NCBI RefSeq assembly: GCF_001457815.1
Contig: NZ_LN898221.1
Coordinates: 763,053 to 827,052, forward strand
Direction of reading: 5' to 3'
Length of the DNA: 64,000 bases
DNA from: Vitreoscilla massiliensis
GTDB taxonomy: Bacteria; Pseudomonadota; Gammaproteobacteria; Burkholderiales; Neisseriaceae
Positions within the stretch are counted from its first letter, which is position 1; each line of letters opens with the position of its first letter. A program made the position numbers and the translations under genes. Under the pieces are notes generated by a model. That model saw only the letters and a list, made by a program, of their open reading frames with translations, was not told the origin of the DNA and did not search any database. Positions 44,510 to 52,935 of this stretch are shown piece by piece.

Positions 44510-45430
44510 TTAGGTAGATTTTACGCAGTCCAAACTGTGTAACACATTGAGTAAGGTTTGATTGAGGTGTTTGTTTTGGTGGCAAATCCACGAACACATG
44601 CGGGTAGTGACTGGAAAGACGTGTTCCAACACCATTAAGCGGCCTGTAAGCAATTCTTCTTCCACCACCCAGCGCGACAAACAGGCCAAGCCCAAACCCA
44701 AGATGGCGCAGCGTTTGATGGCTTCGGAGCTGCTCAATTCCAAAGCATTGGCATATTGCCCCAATACCGGCAACAGCATTTGGTCGGCAATGACTCGTGT
44801 GCCTGAGCCTTGTTCTCGCAACAACCAAGTAGCGGCCTGTAACTGAGTCACATCGACTGTTTCAGGGTGTTGCAACTGTGTCGCCAGCGCATGCGTCGGC
44901 GCCAACACCACCACCATTTCATCGCTGCGCCATGGGTGCACTTGCAGCATAGGGTCCAAACACGGCCCTTCGATTAAGCCTATGTCCAATTCAAATTGCG
45001 CCACTTGTTGGCAGATGTCGGCGGTATTGAGGATGCGCACCTCGGTATTCCACAGCGGGGTGATGGCCACGTTTGCAGCCAAACGCTGCAGTAATTTCGG
45101 CAACACATAATTGCCTATGGTGGTGGTGCTGCCCAAACGCACACTGTGCAAGACCTTATTGTCGTCGTCCAATGCCGTTTCCAATTGCTCAGCCAAATCC
45201 AATAAAGGCCGCGCGTGTTGCAACAGCAAGCGCCCGCTTTCATTTAGCACCAAGCGTTTGCCGACACGATCGAACAATTGCGTGTCCATCAAACGCTCTA
45301 ATTCATTTAAGGCCGCACTCACTGCCGATTGCGACAAAGCAATGACTGTGCTCGCCGCCGTGGTGGAACCTTGCTCGGCAATGGCGACAAAAATGTGCAA
45401 TTGTCTTAAGGTAAGCTTGGGCAATTTCAT
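44510..45430 (-). CDS. LysR-family regulator, YeiE-like
   Basis: This is a 306-residue LysR regulator. The winged helix covers residues about 1-62 (LTLRQLHIFVAIAEQGSTTAASTVIALSQSAVSAALNELERLMDTQLFDRVGKRLVLNESGRLLL). The effector domain follows (VRLGSTTTIGNYVLPKLL, IGLIEGP). The ligand is unknown; YeiE-type proteins control yeiH. GTG then ATG are adjacent at the start and I chose ATG 45430. Two uptake words encode LLTGRL-type and QLQAATW segments. Confidence 0.9.
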   Translation of the reverse strand: MKLPKLTLRQLHIFVAIAEQGSTTAASTVIALSQSAVSAALNELERLMDTQLFDRVGKRLVLNESGRLLLQHARPLLDLAEQLETALDDDNKVLHSVRLGSTTTIGNYVLPKLLQRLAANVAITPLWNTEVRILNTADICQQVAQFELDIGLIEGPCLDPMLQVHPWRSDEMVVVLAPTHALATQLQHPETVDVTQLQAATWLLREQGSGTRVIADQMLLPVLGQYANALELSSSEAIKRCAILGLGLACLSRWVVEEELLTGRLMVLEHVFPVTTRMCSWICHQNKHLNQTLLNVLHSLDCVKST

Positions 45431-45869
45431 CACGGTGACAACCTTTTGGACAGGATTAAGAAGACGTTTAAACTACACATTTTTGCACAGTCGCATCCTG
45501 ACCGCGCGCAAAACATCTGCAGCGGTGACTGTATAAGCGGCGTCATGACACCCATTGTGCTCTTTGACGCGGCAAAGATGTTGCATCATAAATGGGCAAA
45601 ACCACCAAAATATTAGACCTTAACCCTAAAGTTCCAGCTCAAGGATAAAATTATCCTATTAGCATAATAATTCAAAGCAATTAATACTGAAATCAAGAAT
45701 TTATCATCTATTGATAAAGCCCTTTAAAATCATCCGATTACCCCATATCTCTAATTGATAAGGATTTAGTGTACAAATACATATATTTATTACACATTTT
45801 AAATAAATCAATTTTCATTCTGTCACAATAGAAACTATGATGTGTTCACATTAAAAATCAATAAAAAGA
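45431..45869. other. AT-rich intergenic region
   Basis: From about 45600 to 45870 the sequence is strongly AT-rich compared with neighbours and has no uptake word or clear gene. It precedes a small open reading frame and may hold its promoter or be acquired DNA. Confidence 0.5.
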
Positions 45870-46109
45870 ATGATTATGAGAAATCTGAGGCTACTACAGG
45901 GAAAACGGCCGGGTTTGAGTACCCCCGAACGCATCATTGCCATGCTGAGGCAATTAGACCATTGCAACAAAACCACTTGCTTAGAATTGATCATGCAATT
46001 GGACATCACCAAACAAATCATCTTCTTAAACAGCTATCTGAACGCACTGGAAGCCTTGCCAGATGAGATGACGGCCGTAAGTTTTGCCGAGCAGGCCCAA
46101 ACCAACTGA
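45870..46109 (+). CDS. Small hypothetical protein
   Basis: This is a 79-residue frame (MIMRNLRLLQGKRPGLSTPERIIAMLRQLDHCN...). It looks like two to three helices, with a helix-turn-like segment STPERIIAMLRQLDHCNKTTCLELIMQL. There is no signal peptide. ATG 45876 is an alternative start; the ribosome site is poor (AAAAAGA). It lies alone in an AT-rich region, and I do not recognise it. Confidence 0.45.
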   Translation: MIMRNLRLLQGKRPGLSTPERIIAMLRQLDHCNKTTCLELIMQLDITKQIIFLNSYLNALEALPDEMTAVSFAEQAQTN

Positions 46110-46194
46110 ATCAGCGCCAGCTTACCTCACCAGCGCTTTTTGCTGCATTTCACACCAAACAAAACTCAAACCACCCGCACACACACGAGGGGTG

Positions 46195-47766
46195 TTATTG
46201 ATTTTTGTTTGGGGTTTGGATATTGATTAAGCCATTCAAGATCCCATCCAAGCCACCAAACACCGAAATTTTGTCGATTTTCTCAGTGACTTTTTCCAAG
46301 GTTTCCAATTCTTTCAAACGCAAAGCGGTCGGATTTTCTTCCATCACCCGGGCAGTATTGAGCAGCGAACGCGTGGCAGCGGTTTCTTCGCGCCGACGGA
46401 TGTTATTGGCCTGTGCTGATTTTTCCGCTTCCACCACTTTGGTTAAAATTTGGCGGATTTCGCCCGGCAAGATGATGTCTTTCATGCCCATGCTGTCTAT
46501 GGCGATGCCGAGGATATTTTGTTGCAACACATGTGCCATCAAGGCCTCGTCTACCGCTTGTTTGTCCGCCAACAATTCGTCTATGCTGCGACTGCCCACC
46601 ACGGCACGTACCGCAAATTGCAATTCACGATACAGGTAATCGCTGGCCTTGGCATACAGTTGCGCCCAAGCACTGCTGTCGGTGACATGGTAATTGCACA
46701 CCACATTGACGCGAATGGTGACTTTGTCGGCACTGAGCAATTCTTGTCCGCTCACTTCGACGGTTTGCACGCGCAAATCCACCACTTGCCATGACTGGGT
46801 TTGGTGCAAATGCCAAAAATAATGGCTGCCCGCTTCCAAAATCTGCTCATGCTGATGGTCGGTATTGAACACGGCTTGGTGTTTGGCCGGCACCATCACC
46901 GTTTGTACCATGGCACTGAAATCCGCTCGCTGCTGAAAATTCACTGCCTGCAATTGCGCCAACACCGCTTCATTGATGCGGCCATCGGCAGGCAACGGTA
47001 AACGCTCTACCGTCATGTCCTCGTGCGCTTGGCGCCAAAAAAACGCTTGGGTATTGGGCTGTATGATGTGTTGCAGTTGCTGTTGGTAAGTACACAGCAA
47101 CAATTCATCAGCAGCGGCCTGTAAGCATTCAAAATGCGCCGCAACGATGTCAGGGCTTGCGCTGGCCCAGCTTTGCAATTGTGGCGTGTCGGCATACAAA
47201 CGCGGCTGGGTCAAGGCAAACAAAACCTTGACCGTGGCCTCATCCACATTCAACACATATTGCCCACGCGTGAGGATGCGCACCAAACTGCCTTGCTCAA
47301 GCACCAACAAGCGCTCATCGGCATTGACGGTATAGGCTTTCAAGGGTTTGGGCAAAGGCGCAGACAACAGCAATGTTTGTTGTAAAGACTCGTCCAACCA
47401 ATGTTGTTGTTTGGGCACGATGTGCACATGAAGCTCACCTTGTTCAGGCCGCCAAAACGCGTGTGTTTGTCCACCTTGCAAGACTTGCAAAGGCTGATAA
47501 CGGTGCCAGACCAAGGCAATGTGTCCGTCGGGTACGTCGACCACTTGCCAGAATTGCTCACACACATCGCGTTGGTAACGCAAGGCTTGCGCCAAACCCG
47601 ACCACGACACTTGCAAATTCTCGGTACTGTCTTTAAAGGTTTTGAGCTGTTTGCCCAAGGTAGATAAGCGGTGTTCGCCAGCAGCCAAGACCGTCAATAA
47701 GCGATTATCGTCGGTCACGATAACCCGTTCACTCGGTGACACTTTGATTTTCAACTGCCAAAACAT
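46195..47766 (-). CDS. SPFH/slipin protein with five leader-motif repeats
   Basis: This is a 523-residue protein. Residues about 326-480 form an SPFH (band 7) domain of the slipin type: VDLRVQTVEVSGQELLSADKVTIRVNVVCNYHVTD, YRELQFAVRAVVGSRSIDELL and GIAIDSMGMKDIILPGEIRQIL. A coiled helix (VEAEKSAQANNIRRREETAATRSLLNTARVMEENPTALRLKELETLEKVTEKI) ends it. The slipin leader pattern (hydrophobic pair, then L-x-x-I/V-L-x-x-G-x-H/Y) appears five times, at about residues 13, 80, 150, 220 and 296. No transmembrane helix is visible, unlike stomatins. AAGGA precedes ATG 47766. One uptake word encodes CLQAAAD. Confidence 0.85.
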   Translation of the reverse strand: MFWQLKIKVSPSERVIVTDDNRLLTVLAAGEHRLSTLGKQLKTFKDSTENLQVSWSGLAQALRYQRDVCEQFWQVVDVPDGHIALVWHRYQPLQVLQGGQTHAFWRPEQGELHVHIVPKQQHWLDESLQQTLLLSAPLPKPLKAYTVNADERLLVLEQGSLVRILTRGQYVLNVDEATVKVLFALTQPRLYADTPQLQSWASASPDIVAAHFECLQAAADELLLCTYQQQLQHIIQPNTQAFFWRQAHEDMTVERLPLPADGRINEAVLAQLQAVNFQQRADFSAMVQTVMVPAKHQAVFNTDHQHEQILEAGSHYFWHLHQTQSWQVVDLRVQTVEVSGQELLSADKVTIRVNVVCNYHVTDSSAWAQLYAKASDYLYRELQFAVRAVVGSRSIDELLADKQAVDEALMAHVLQQNILGIAIDSMGMKDIILPGEIRQILTKVVEAEKSAQANNIRRREETAATRSLLNTARVMEENPTALRLKELETLEKVTEKIDKISVFGGLDGILNGLINIQTPNKNQ

Positions 47767-48061
47767 GCGCTTATCCTTTAAATGTGGGCGGCCTGAACCA
47801 AGTGTTTCCAAATCGGCTTGTGGTCAGACTGTGTGTGCAGCAGGAAGCAGCAAATACGGACGGTGCTGGGTTTCACATCTTGCCTAAACCAGCCACACCG
47901 CCAGTGTTTTGCTGCCCGCCACTGCACTTTGCAGTTAACAGACAAGACAACCCGTTTACAAACAGCCCAAACACTGCCGCTTGCAAATACACCAGGCCCA
48001 GACCGCGGGGTATTACACGATACTGCTATGAGACTGCCATAGGGGGAGTTGCCTCCCAAGG
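47767..48061. other. Leader region between tRNA-like genes and the slipin gene
   Basis: No supported gene is present. Three hairpins follow one another at 48010-48023 (GTAT/ATAC), 48026-48042 (CTATG/CATAG, seven-base loop) and 48044-48057 (GGGAG/CTCCC), next to the tRNA-like genes. The slipin gene may be transcribed from the same promoter. Confidence 0.5.
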
Positions 48062-48134
48062 TTTGCAAAGGTGGAATCGAACCACCGCTAAAGACCCGGA
48101 TAGGGTCTTGCTTTAACCGCTAAGCTATTCGCAA
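48062..48134 (-). tRNA. tRNA-like gene with anticodon loop CTATCCG
   Basis: A complete cloverleaf can be drawn: acceptor TTGCGAA/TTTGCAA with one G-U pair, TA at positions 8-9, D arm GCTT-AGCGGTTA-AAGC, anticodon arm AGACC-CTATCCG-GGTCT, five-base variable loop, T arm GGTGG-TTCGATT-CCACC. The discriminator is A, and the next bases are CCT, so CCA is not encoded. The formal anticodon is ATC (Asp, GAU), which is abnormal, and base 37 is C. It overlaps the next tRNA-like gene by three bases. Confidence 0.65.
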
Positions 48135-48203
48135 TAATTGAAGGAGTCGAACCTTCTACCGATGAATTATGAGTTCACTGCTCTACCATTGAGCTAAATT
48201 ATC
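48132..48203 (-). tRNA. tRNA-like gene with CAT anticodon
   Basis: The cloverleaf is acceptor GATAATT/AATTATT with a terminal G-U, TA at 8-9, D arm GCTC-AATGGTA-GAGC, anticodon arm GTGAA-CTCATAA-TTCAT, T arm GAAGG-TTCGACT-CCTTC. The anticodon CAT would be Met or lysidine-modified Ile. CCA is not encoded, unlike the Thr and Leu tRNAs in this window. It is AT-rich and resembles phage or organelle tRNAs. Its last three bases are the first three of the next tRNA-like gene. Confidence 0.7.
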
Positions 48204-48249
48204 CATGCAACCATGCTCGGCATACAGAACGATACCTCGCCTGCACCAG

Positions 48250-48299
48250 CCAGCCGTGTAAGCTGAACCAAAGAGCACCATCACACGGCTGGGATTATA
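48250..48299 (-). promoter_or_regulatory. Long hairpin and -10 box upstream of the tRNA-like pair
   Basis: CCAGCCGTGT and ACACGGCTGG (48250-48259 and 48283-48292) are a perfect 10-base inverted repeat. A minus-strand TATAAT (48294-48299) lies next to it, so transcription could start at the hairpin and run into the tRNA-like genes. No good -35 box was found. The rest of 48204-48522 holds only an uptake-word pair. Confidence 0.4.
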
Positions 48300-48471
48300 G
48301 ACATAAGGCAGTGACACTGACCAGTGTATTTGCTCAAATGGCATACACAGCGAATGATAAAGGCATGAATAGTGTGAGGTGATTTGTTCAGATGGATGAC
48401 AAACTTGAGCAAGCATCATATCTTGTGCACTTGTCTGTTCAGCTTGTGTACCAAGCAGCAACCAATACAAA

Positions 48472-48499
48472 TGCGGCCTGTAAACACTTACAGGCCGCA
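48472..48499 (-). terminator. Uptake-word hairpin after the glycosyltransferase gene
   Basis: TGCGGCCTGTAA and TTACAGGCCGCA form a perfect stem with a four-base loop, 23 bases after the stop of the minus-strand gene. Confidence 0.7.
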
Positions 48500-48522
48500 T
48501 AAAATATATTACATAAACAGGC

Positions 48523-49437
48523 TTAATGGTCTAAAGAAAAACCCTCTTTCTTGCCACTGAGGCTGTTTTTGATTTTCTTCCATGTGCGCGACAACGCCGA
48601 TTTTTGTTCTTTGTGGCGCGTCACATCATTGCCGGAATAATTGACTTGGGTGGCTTTTGGGAAAGCGCCAAACGCAGCATGACGGTAGTTTTCTGGCACA
48701 TAACCTGCCGCCAAGGCTTCGTGGTAATACTGGCGGAACAATTCGCTTAAATCTGCGCGTGGATGCGGCATAACCGCGCCATCAAACCAGTGCTTTTGAC
48801 CCTCGGCTTGCAAGCGTGGGAAAGAGAATTCATGGCTAAACTGCGTGCCCATGTCAGAGTAATGCAGGATTTTGATTTTTTCTATCGGCAAATCCTCGCC
48901 ATCGACACAATTGTAAGTGGTGTCTTGGTATGGCTGCACCAAACTTGGCTGGTCTTTTAATTTTTGCATCAATTTGTGGTGGCCTTCAGGGTCGGCCTGT
49001 AAGTCTTTTAAAGCCGGCAAATGTTTCTTGGCTTCAACATTGTCCCACACGCAGGTGCACAAACGCGCATTGTATTGACCACCCTTGCCCGCCACCATCG
49101 CGCCGGCGGCCATAGGATGGTTCCACAATTCGGCCAAATCGCACAATACCACCACATCGGCATCCATATAAATGGCGCGGCCTTCAAAGCCACAATATTC
49201 AGGAATCGCCCAGCGGAAACCCGAAAACGGCGTGGCCCATTTCTCGGTGCGCCAACCTTGCTGGTTTTGTGGATCGGAAAACCACACGCTGTTGTCATCG
49301 CGGCTCAACTGCATCCACACAATTTCAACCGGTTGCTGTGTGTGTTTGTGGATGCTGTAATCCAACACCATCATTTGTTCCAAATCACAGTTGTTGGGGT
49401 CGCAGCCCACAAATACCTTAATGGTGTCACCACTCAT
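48523..49437 (-). CDS. Glycosyltransferase, family 8-like
   Basis: This is a protein of about 304 residues. IKVFVGCDPNNCDLEQMMVLDYSIHKHT opens a nucleotide-sugar fold, and GRAIYMDADVVVLCDLAELW carries the DxD metal site (DAD). The later YNCVDGEDLPIEKIKILHYSDMGTQ supplies the His/Asp segment typical of GT-A family 8 enzymes. The acceptor is unknown; cell-surface sugar decoration is likely. AGGAG seven bases before ATG 49437 decides the start. The basic C-terminus (TWKKIKNSLSGKKEGFSLDH) may contact the membrane. Confidence 0.85.
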   Translation of the reverse strand: MSGDTIKVFVGCDPNNCDLEQMMVLDYSIHKHTQQPVEIVWMQLSRDDNSVWFSDPQNQQGWRTEKWATPFSGFRWAIPEYCGFEGRAIYMDADVVVLCDLAELWNHPMAAGAMVAGKGGQYNARLCTCVWDNVEAKKHLPALKDLQADPEGHHKLMQKLKDQPSLVQPYQDTTYNCVDGEDLPIEKIKILHYSDMGTQFSHEFSFPRLQAEGQKHWFDGAVMPHPRADLSELFRQYYHEALAAGYVPENYRHAAFGAFPKATQVNYSGNDVTRHKEQKSALSRTWKKIKNSLSGKKEGFSLDH

Positions 49438-49668
49438 CTTCGTCTCCTGTTGTGCTACAGCACGCGCGTTTGCATTGATTAATGGGCACAATTATAGCAT
49501 TGTTTGCCCTAAAGCCCGAGCTTCATCACTTGACGTACATCATTGTAAAAGATGGATTTTCTTGATTTTTCACACAGCCGTTGCAGTTTTTTGCCGCGAT
49601 TTAAGCTGTGGTGCGGCGCTTATCTGCCGTACAATGGCCGCCGTTTCCACCAACTCAAGAGCTGACAC

Positions 49669-50061
49669 ATGAGCAAAAACAAAAACGCTGCACTGTGCCC
49701 ATGCCAATGGCAAGAAAATGTGCTGTTTGCCGAGTGTTGTGGCCGCTACATCAGTGGCGCAGCGCTTGCGCCCACAGCCGAGGCCTTGATGCGCTCACGT
49801 TACAGCGCATTTGTGCAAGAGCAGGCCGCGTATTTGCTGCAAACATGGCACCCGTCTACCCGTCCTGAACACTTGGATTTTGAGCCCACACAGTGGTTGG
49901 GCTTAACAGTGCTGTCTGCCCACGACAGCGACGACGACCATGCCGAAGTCAGTTTTGTGGCGCGCTATAAGATCAATGGTCGTGCTTACAAACTGCAAGA
50001 GCACAGCCGTTTTGTGCGCGAAAACGGTGCATGGTTGTATGTGGATGGCGATGTGGCTTAA
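49669..50061 (+). CDS. YchJ-like SEC-C motif protein
   Basis: This is a 130-residue protein of the UPF0225/YchJ family. An N-terminal cysteine cluster (CPCQWQENVLFAECCGRYISG) is a SEC-C-like zinc motif. ALMRSRYSAFVQEQAAYLLQTWHPSTRP and VSFVARYKINGRAYKLQEHSRFVRENGAWLYVDGD are the conserved NTF2-like parts. Its role is unknown. ATG 49669 begins MSKNKNAALCPC. Confidence 0.93.
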   Translation: MSKNKNAALCPCQWQENVLFAECCGRYISGAALAPTAEALMRSRYSAFVQEQAAYLLQTWHPSTRPEHLDFEPTQWLGLTVLSAHDSDDDHAEVSFVARYKINGRAYKLQEHSRFVRENGAWLYVDGDVA

Positions 50062-50115
50062 TACGGTGTTGGCAGGATTTTTGTTTCACACTTCATAAAC
50101 GCTCTGCAATTTAAT

Positions 50116-50289
50116 AAGCGGCCTGTAAATCCAATATCCAGTTTACAGGCCGCTTGTTATCACAGCTCAAGTTGTTACAGGCCGCATCTAAACTTTATTT
50201 ATACTAATACCACCCATATAAAGCCTTAACCCAACTTACAACCCACACGCAAGCGGCCTGTAAACCCCTCTCAGGCTTACAGGCCGCTT
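50116..50289. repeat. Cluster of five uptake words
   Basis: An inverted pair at 50116-50155, a single reverse copy at 50175-50185 and a second inverted pair at 50251-50289 lie between convergent genes. It is the densest intergenic cluster in the window, and each pair can fold as a hairpin. Confidence 0.85.
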
Positions 50290-50323
50290 ATGCTGTAGAT
50301 TGAAAACATCGAAGCAACAATGC

Positions 50324-51355
50324 TTACGCCAAGGCCTCCAAATCACAACCCAAGCGTTGGCTCAGTTGCAATACTGTGTCCACTTGGTATTCGGGCAAGA
50401 CAAAAAAGTGGTAACTGTCGCCGTAGTTTTGGTAATTCATCAACCGTTTTTGTTGCGCCGCCAAGGCTTGTTGTGCGTACGGGAACAAGTCTTCGCCATA
50501 AGTCTCATCCGGCGCGGCCAGCTCAAAGCTTTCTTGCTCGAGCAAATCGGCCAATACCTCGCTTAAATCGTCGGCGTCGAATTTCCAATCGTGGTGAAAC
50601 ACGTTTTCATGGAACAGCCATTCGGCCAAATCACCTTCATTCATGCCCTCGTCCACGATTAAGCGTTGGTGTAAGGCTTCGGCCGCTAGTGCCAAGGTCG
50701 CAGCGGCGGTATTGGGGTTGAGCAATTGCAATAAAGACACATAATCATCGGGCTTGGGCTCAGGCACCAGTTGCGATGGGTATTGCCACTGCGCAAAATC
50801 GGTGGCAGGTTTGCCCAAGTACTCAACCACGGCGGCCAAGACGATGCCCAAGTCTATGTAAGCGGCTTTGTGGATGTCGTTGCTGAAAAACTGCGAGCTC
50901 ATCAATTGCTCGTCCAAGGTTTGTGCGCCCAACATCATTTCGGCATGGCTGTCCGACTCTAGGTCTGTCCACAGCAAGCGGTATTCACACGCTTCGCCGA
51001 GTTCATCATAGCCCAACCATATCCACATGCGGTTGATGTTGCCGCTGCGCTCATCAGCGTCGTCCAATACCGGCAACCATTCCAAGGCCAACACATAACA
51101 CCACCAACCGTCGTCCCACGTCGCATCGTCTATGTTGGGAAACGCCATTTGTGCCAACAGACGTTGCGAAAATTCTTTCAGGCCGCTCATGCCCACCCGT
51201 TTAAAGTCTTCTTCGGCAAACGAATCGGGCAAGCCGTACATCACCACGCCCACGGGCGTGTTCAAATGGTTCAAATCCATGTTGAATGACCACAGCTCAC
51301 GCTCGGCCATTTGTTCAAACACATACTTCATGGGCTCAAAATACAGTTTGTTCAT
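50324..51355 (-). CDS. Hypothetical acidic protein (possibly DUF6630-like)
   Basis: This is a 343-residue, strongly acidic, Trp-rich protein with no signal peptide. Segments such as DDATWDDGWWCYVLALEWLPVLDD and HENVFHHDWKFDADDLSEVLADLLEQE suggest a soluble helical protein. The C-terminus (SYHFFVLPEYQVDTVLQLSQRLGCDLEALA) resembles DUF6630 proteins, a tentative match from memory. Function is unknown. ATG 51355 starts MNKLYFEPMKYVFEQ. Confidence 0.75.
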   Translation of the reverse strand: MNKLYFEPMKYVFEQMAERELWSFNMDLNHLNTPVGVVMYGLPDSFAEEDFKRVGMSGLKEFSQRLLAQMAFPNIDDATWDDGWWCYVLALEWLPVLDDADERSGNINRMWIWLGYDELGEACEYRLLWTDLESDSHAEMMLGAQTLDEQLMSSQFFSNDIHKAAYIDLGIVLAAVVEYLGKPATDFAQWQYPSQLVPEPKPDDYVSLLQLLNPNTAAATLALAAEALHQRLIVDEGMNEGDLAEWLFHENVFHHDWKFDADDLSEVLADLLEQESFELAAPDETYGEDLFPYAQQALAAQQKRLMNYQNYGDSYHFFVLPEYQVDTVLQLSQRLGCDLEALA

Positions 51356-51402
51356 GCGCGTCTTTCAATGCTTAAAGTAATGGTGTCAAATCACAATAGA
51401 AA

Positions 51403-51437
51403 ACCCTGTTAAAGTGGACTGAAGACTTTAACAGGGC
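51403..51437 (-). terminator. Terminator after the second APC permease
   Basis: ACCCTGTTAAAGT and ACTTTAACAGGGC pair around a nine-base loop, followed on the minus strand by TTTTC. Confidence 0.8.
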
Positions 51438-51459
51438 TTATTTAAATCGCTCTTGGCGA

Positions 51460-52911
51460 TTATTTCAATTTTTTAATTTCGTCGTAGCTGTCGCCCAACA
51501 TGTTTTGCAAGGCTTCATCATCGCTTAAGTGGTTGTTTTTGGTTTGGATTGCGTACATCACCGCACCTAAAACCACCCACAACAATAAAATCACATATTC
51601 AGCCGGTTTCAAAGACATGGACGTGCCCGGAATCAAAGTCATCAAGATGATGCCGACCGCGCCCAAGGCACCGACAAACGGCAAGCATTTCACACTCACT
51701 TGGTAAGGACGGCTGTTGTTCGGGTATTTTTGACGGATTTTGTACATGCACATCACCGTCAAGGCCCAAGACAAGCCCACATACACGCCACCAGTGTCCA
51801 AGAACCAAATCATCGCACCCTTACCCAACCAACCCAAAGCCAAGGTGATGATTAAAGTCATGGTCAAGGCATTGGCAGGCACGCCGTTTTGATTCACTTT
51901 GCCCAAGAACGCTGGCAACAAACCACCACGTCCCATGGCGAAAATAATGCGTGAACAACCCATGGCCATGCCCAAAGAACCCGTGCCCATGCCCAAGAAG
52001 GCAATGCCCATCGCCGCATAGCCCAAAGCAGGATAACCAGCGTGTGTGAAGGTAGAAACCGCGCCAAATTCCATTTGCGCCGAATCTTGCCAAGGAATGA
52101 TCATCGCCGTACCGAGCAAGACCAAGCAGTAATACGCACCGGCCAAGAAGATGGTCAACACAATGGCCACGCCGATTTTCTTAGGCGAAATGCGCGCCTC
52201 TTCGGCCAACAACGACACCAAGCTAAAGCCGGTTAAGAAAGTCAAAGCCGGAATCACAAAACGCATGGTCGAGGTCACGCCGTGCATCACATCGGTTTCA
52301 GTGGCACCGACTGCGGTAAACGCCGGAGTAAAATTGTCCCAACTGCCCAAACCGATACCGGCCAAGGCCAAAGCCACACCCAACAAAACTTTAATGCCAA
52401 ACAAAATCTTCTGTGTGCCCGCACCGACGTCAACGCTTTTGCTGTTCAGCAAATAAAACACCAACACCAATACCACGCCGGCCACCAAGCCCCACAAATA
52501 CACATCGCTGCCGGCAATGCTGTACAAGGTCACGCTTTCTAAAGCCGGTTTTAAAGCCGGAAAGCCTTTGCTGAGCAAGCCACCAAACGCCGCCATGTAA
52601 AACGCGGTCGAACTGATGAAAGCGCCAATCAGCAACCAGCCGATGACAAAAGCCAATTTGCGGTTATACGCAATAAACGTGAACAAAATCTCGCCACCGG
52701 CGCGAGGAAACTGCGCTGCCAATTCAGCGTAAGCAACGGCCACGCAACCGGCCAGTAAACAGGCCAAAACCATGCCCAAAACCACGCCACCGGCGGTGTA
52801 TTCGGTGAAAAACGAACTGGTGGTGTATATCCAACCCGAGCCGATGACGCCGGCCGTACCCAGAGTCACCAAAGAGGTGAAACTCAGGGATTTCTTTAAA
52901 GAGTTACTCAT
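51460..52911 (-). CDS. APC-family amino acid permease
   Basis: This is a 483-residue inner-membrane protein with about 12 helices. TLGTAGVIGSGWIYTTSSF is the helix-1 glycine motif, and YAELAAQFPRAGGEILFTF and TFLTGFSLVSLLAEEARISPKKIG are family signatures. The substrate is unknown. It is the last gene of a unit with an RpiR regulator and a D-Ala-D-Ala dipeptidase, so D-alanine or a related amino acid is a reasonable guess. The final residues NMLGDSYDEIKKLK are cytoplasmic. Confidence 0.87.
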   Translation of the reverse strand: MSNSLKKSLSFTSLVTLGTAGVIGSGWIYTTSSFFTEYTAGGVVLGMVLACLLAGCVAVAYAELAAQFPRAGGEILFTFIAYNRKLAFVIGWLLIGAFISSTAFYMAAFGGLLSKGFPALKPALESVTLYSIAGSDVYLWGLVAGVVLVLVFYLLNSKSVDVGAGTQKILFGIKVLLGVALALAGIGLGSWDNFTPAFTAVGATETDVMHGVTSTMRFVIPALTFLTGFSLVSLLAEEARISPKKIGVAIVLTIFLAGAYYCLVLLGTAMIIPWQDSAQMEFGAVSTFTHAGYPALGYAAMGIAFLGMGTGSLGMAMGCSRIIFAMGRGGLLPAFLGKVNQNGVPANALTMTLIITLALGWLGKGAMIWFLDTGGVYVGLSWALTVMCMYKIRQKYPNNSRPYQVSVKCLPFVGALGAVGIILMTLIPGTSMSLKPAEYVILLLWVVLGAVMYAIQTKNNHLSDDEALQNMLGDSYDEIKKLK

Positions 52912-52935
52912 TATCAATCTTCTATCTGTGTGTGT

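Noticed and set aside
45842..46066. 74-residue frame overlapping the small protein at 45870
   Set aside because: It is a shadow in another phase with a His/Arg-rich composition typical of out-of-frame translation.
47778..48068. 96-residue minus-strand frame upstream of the slipin gene
   Set aside because: It overlaps the ribosome site of the slipin gene and three RNA hairpins, and shows no protein-like pattern.
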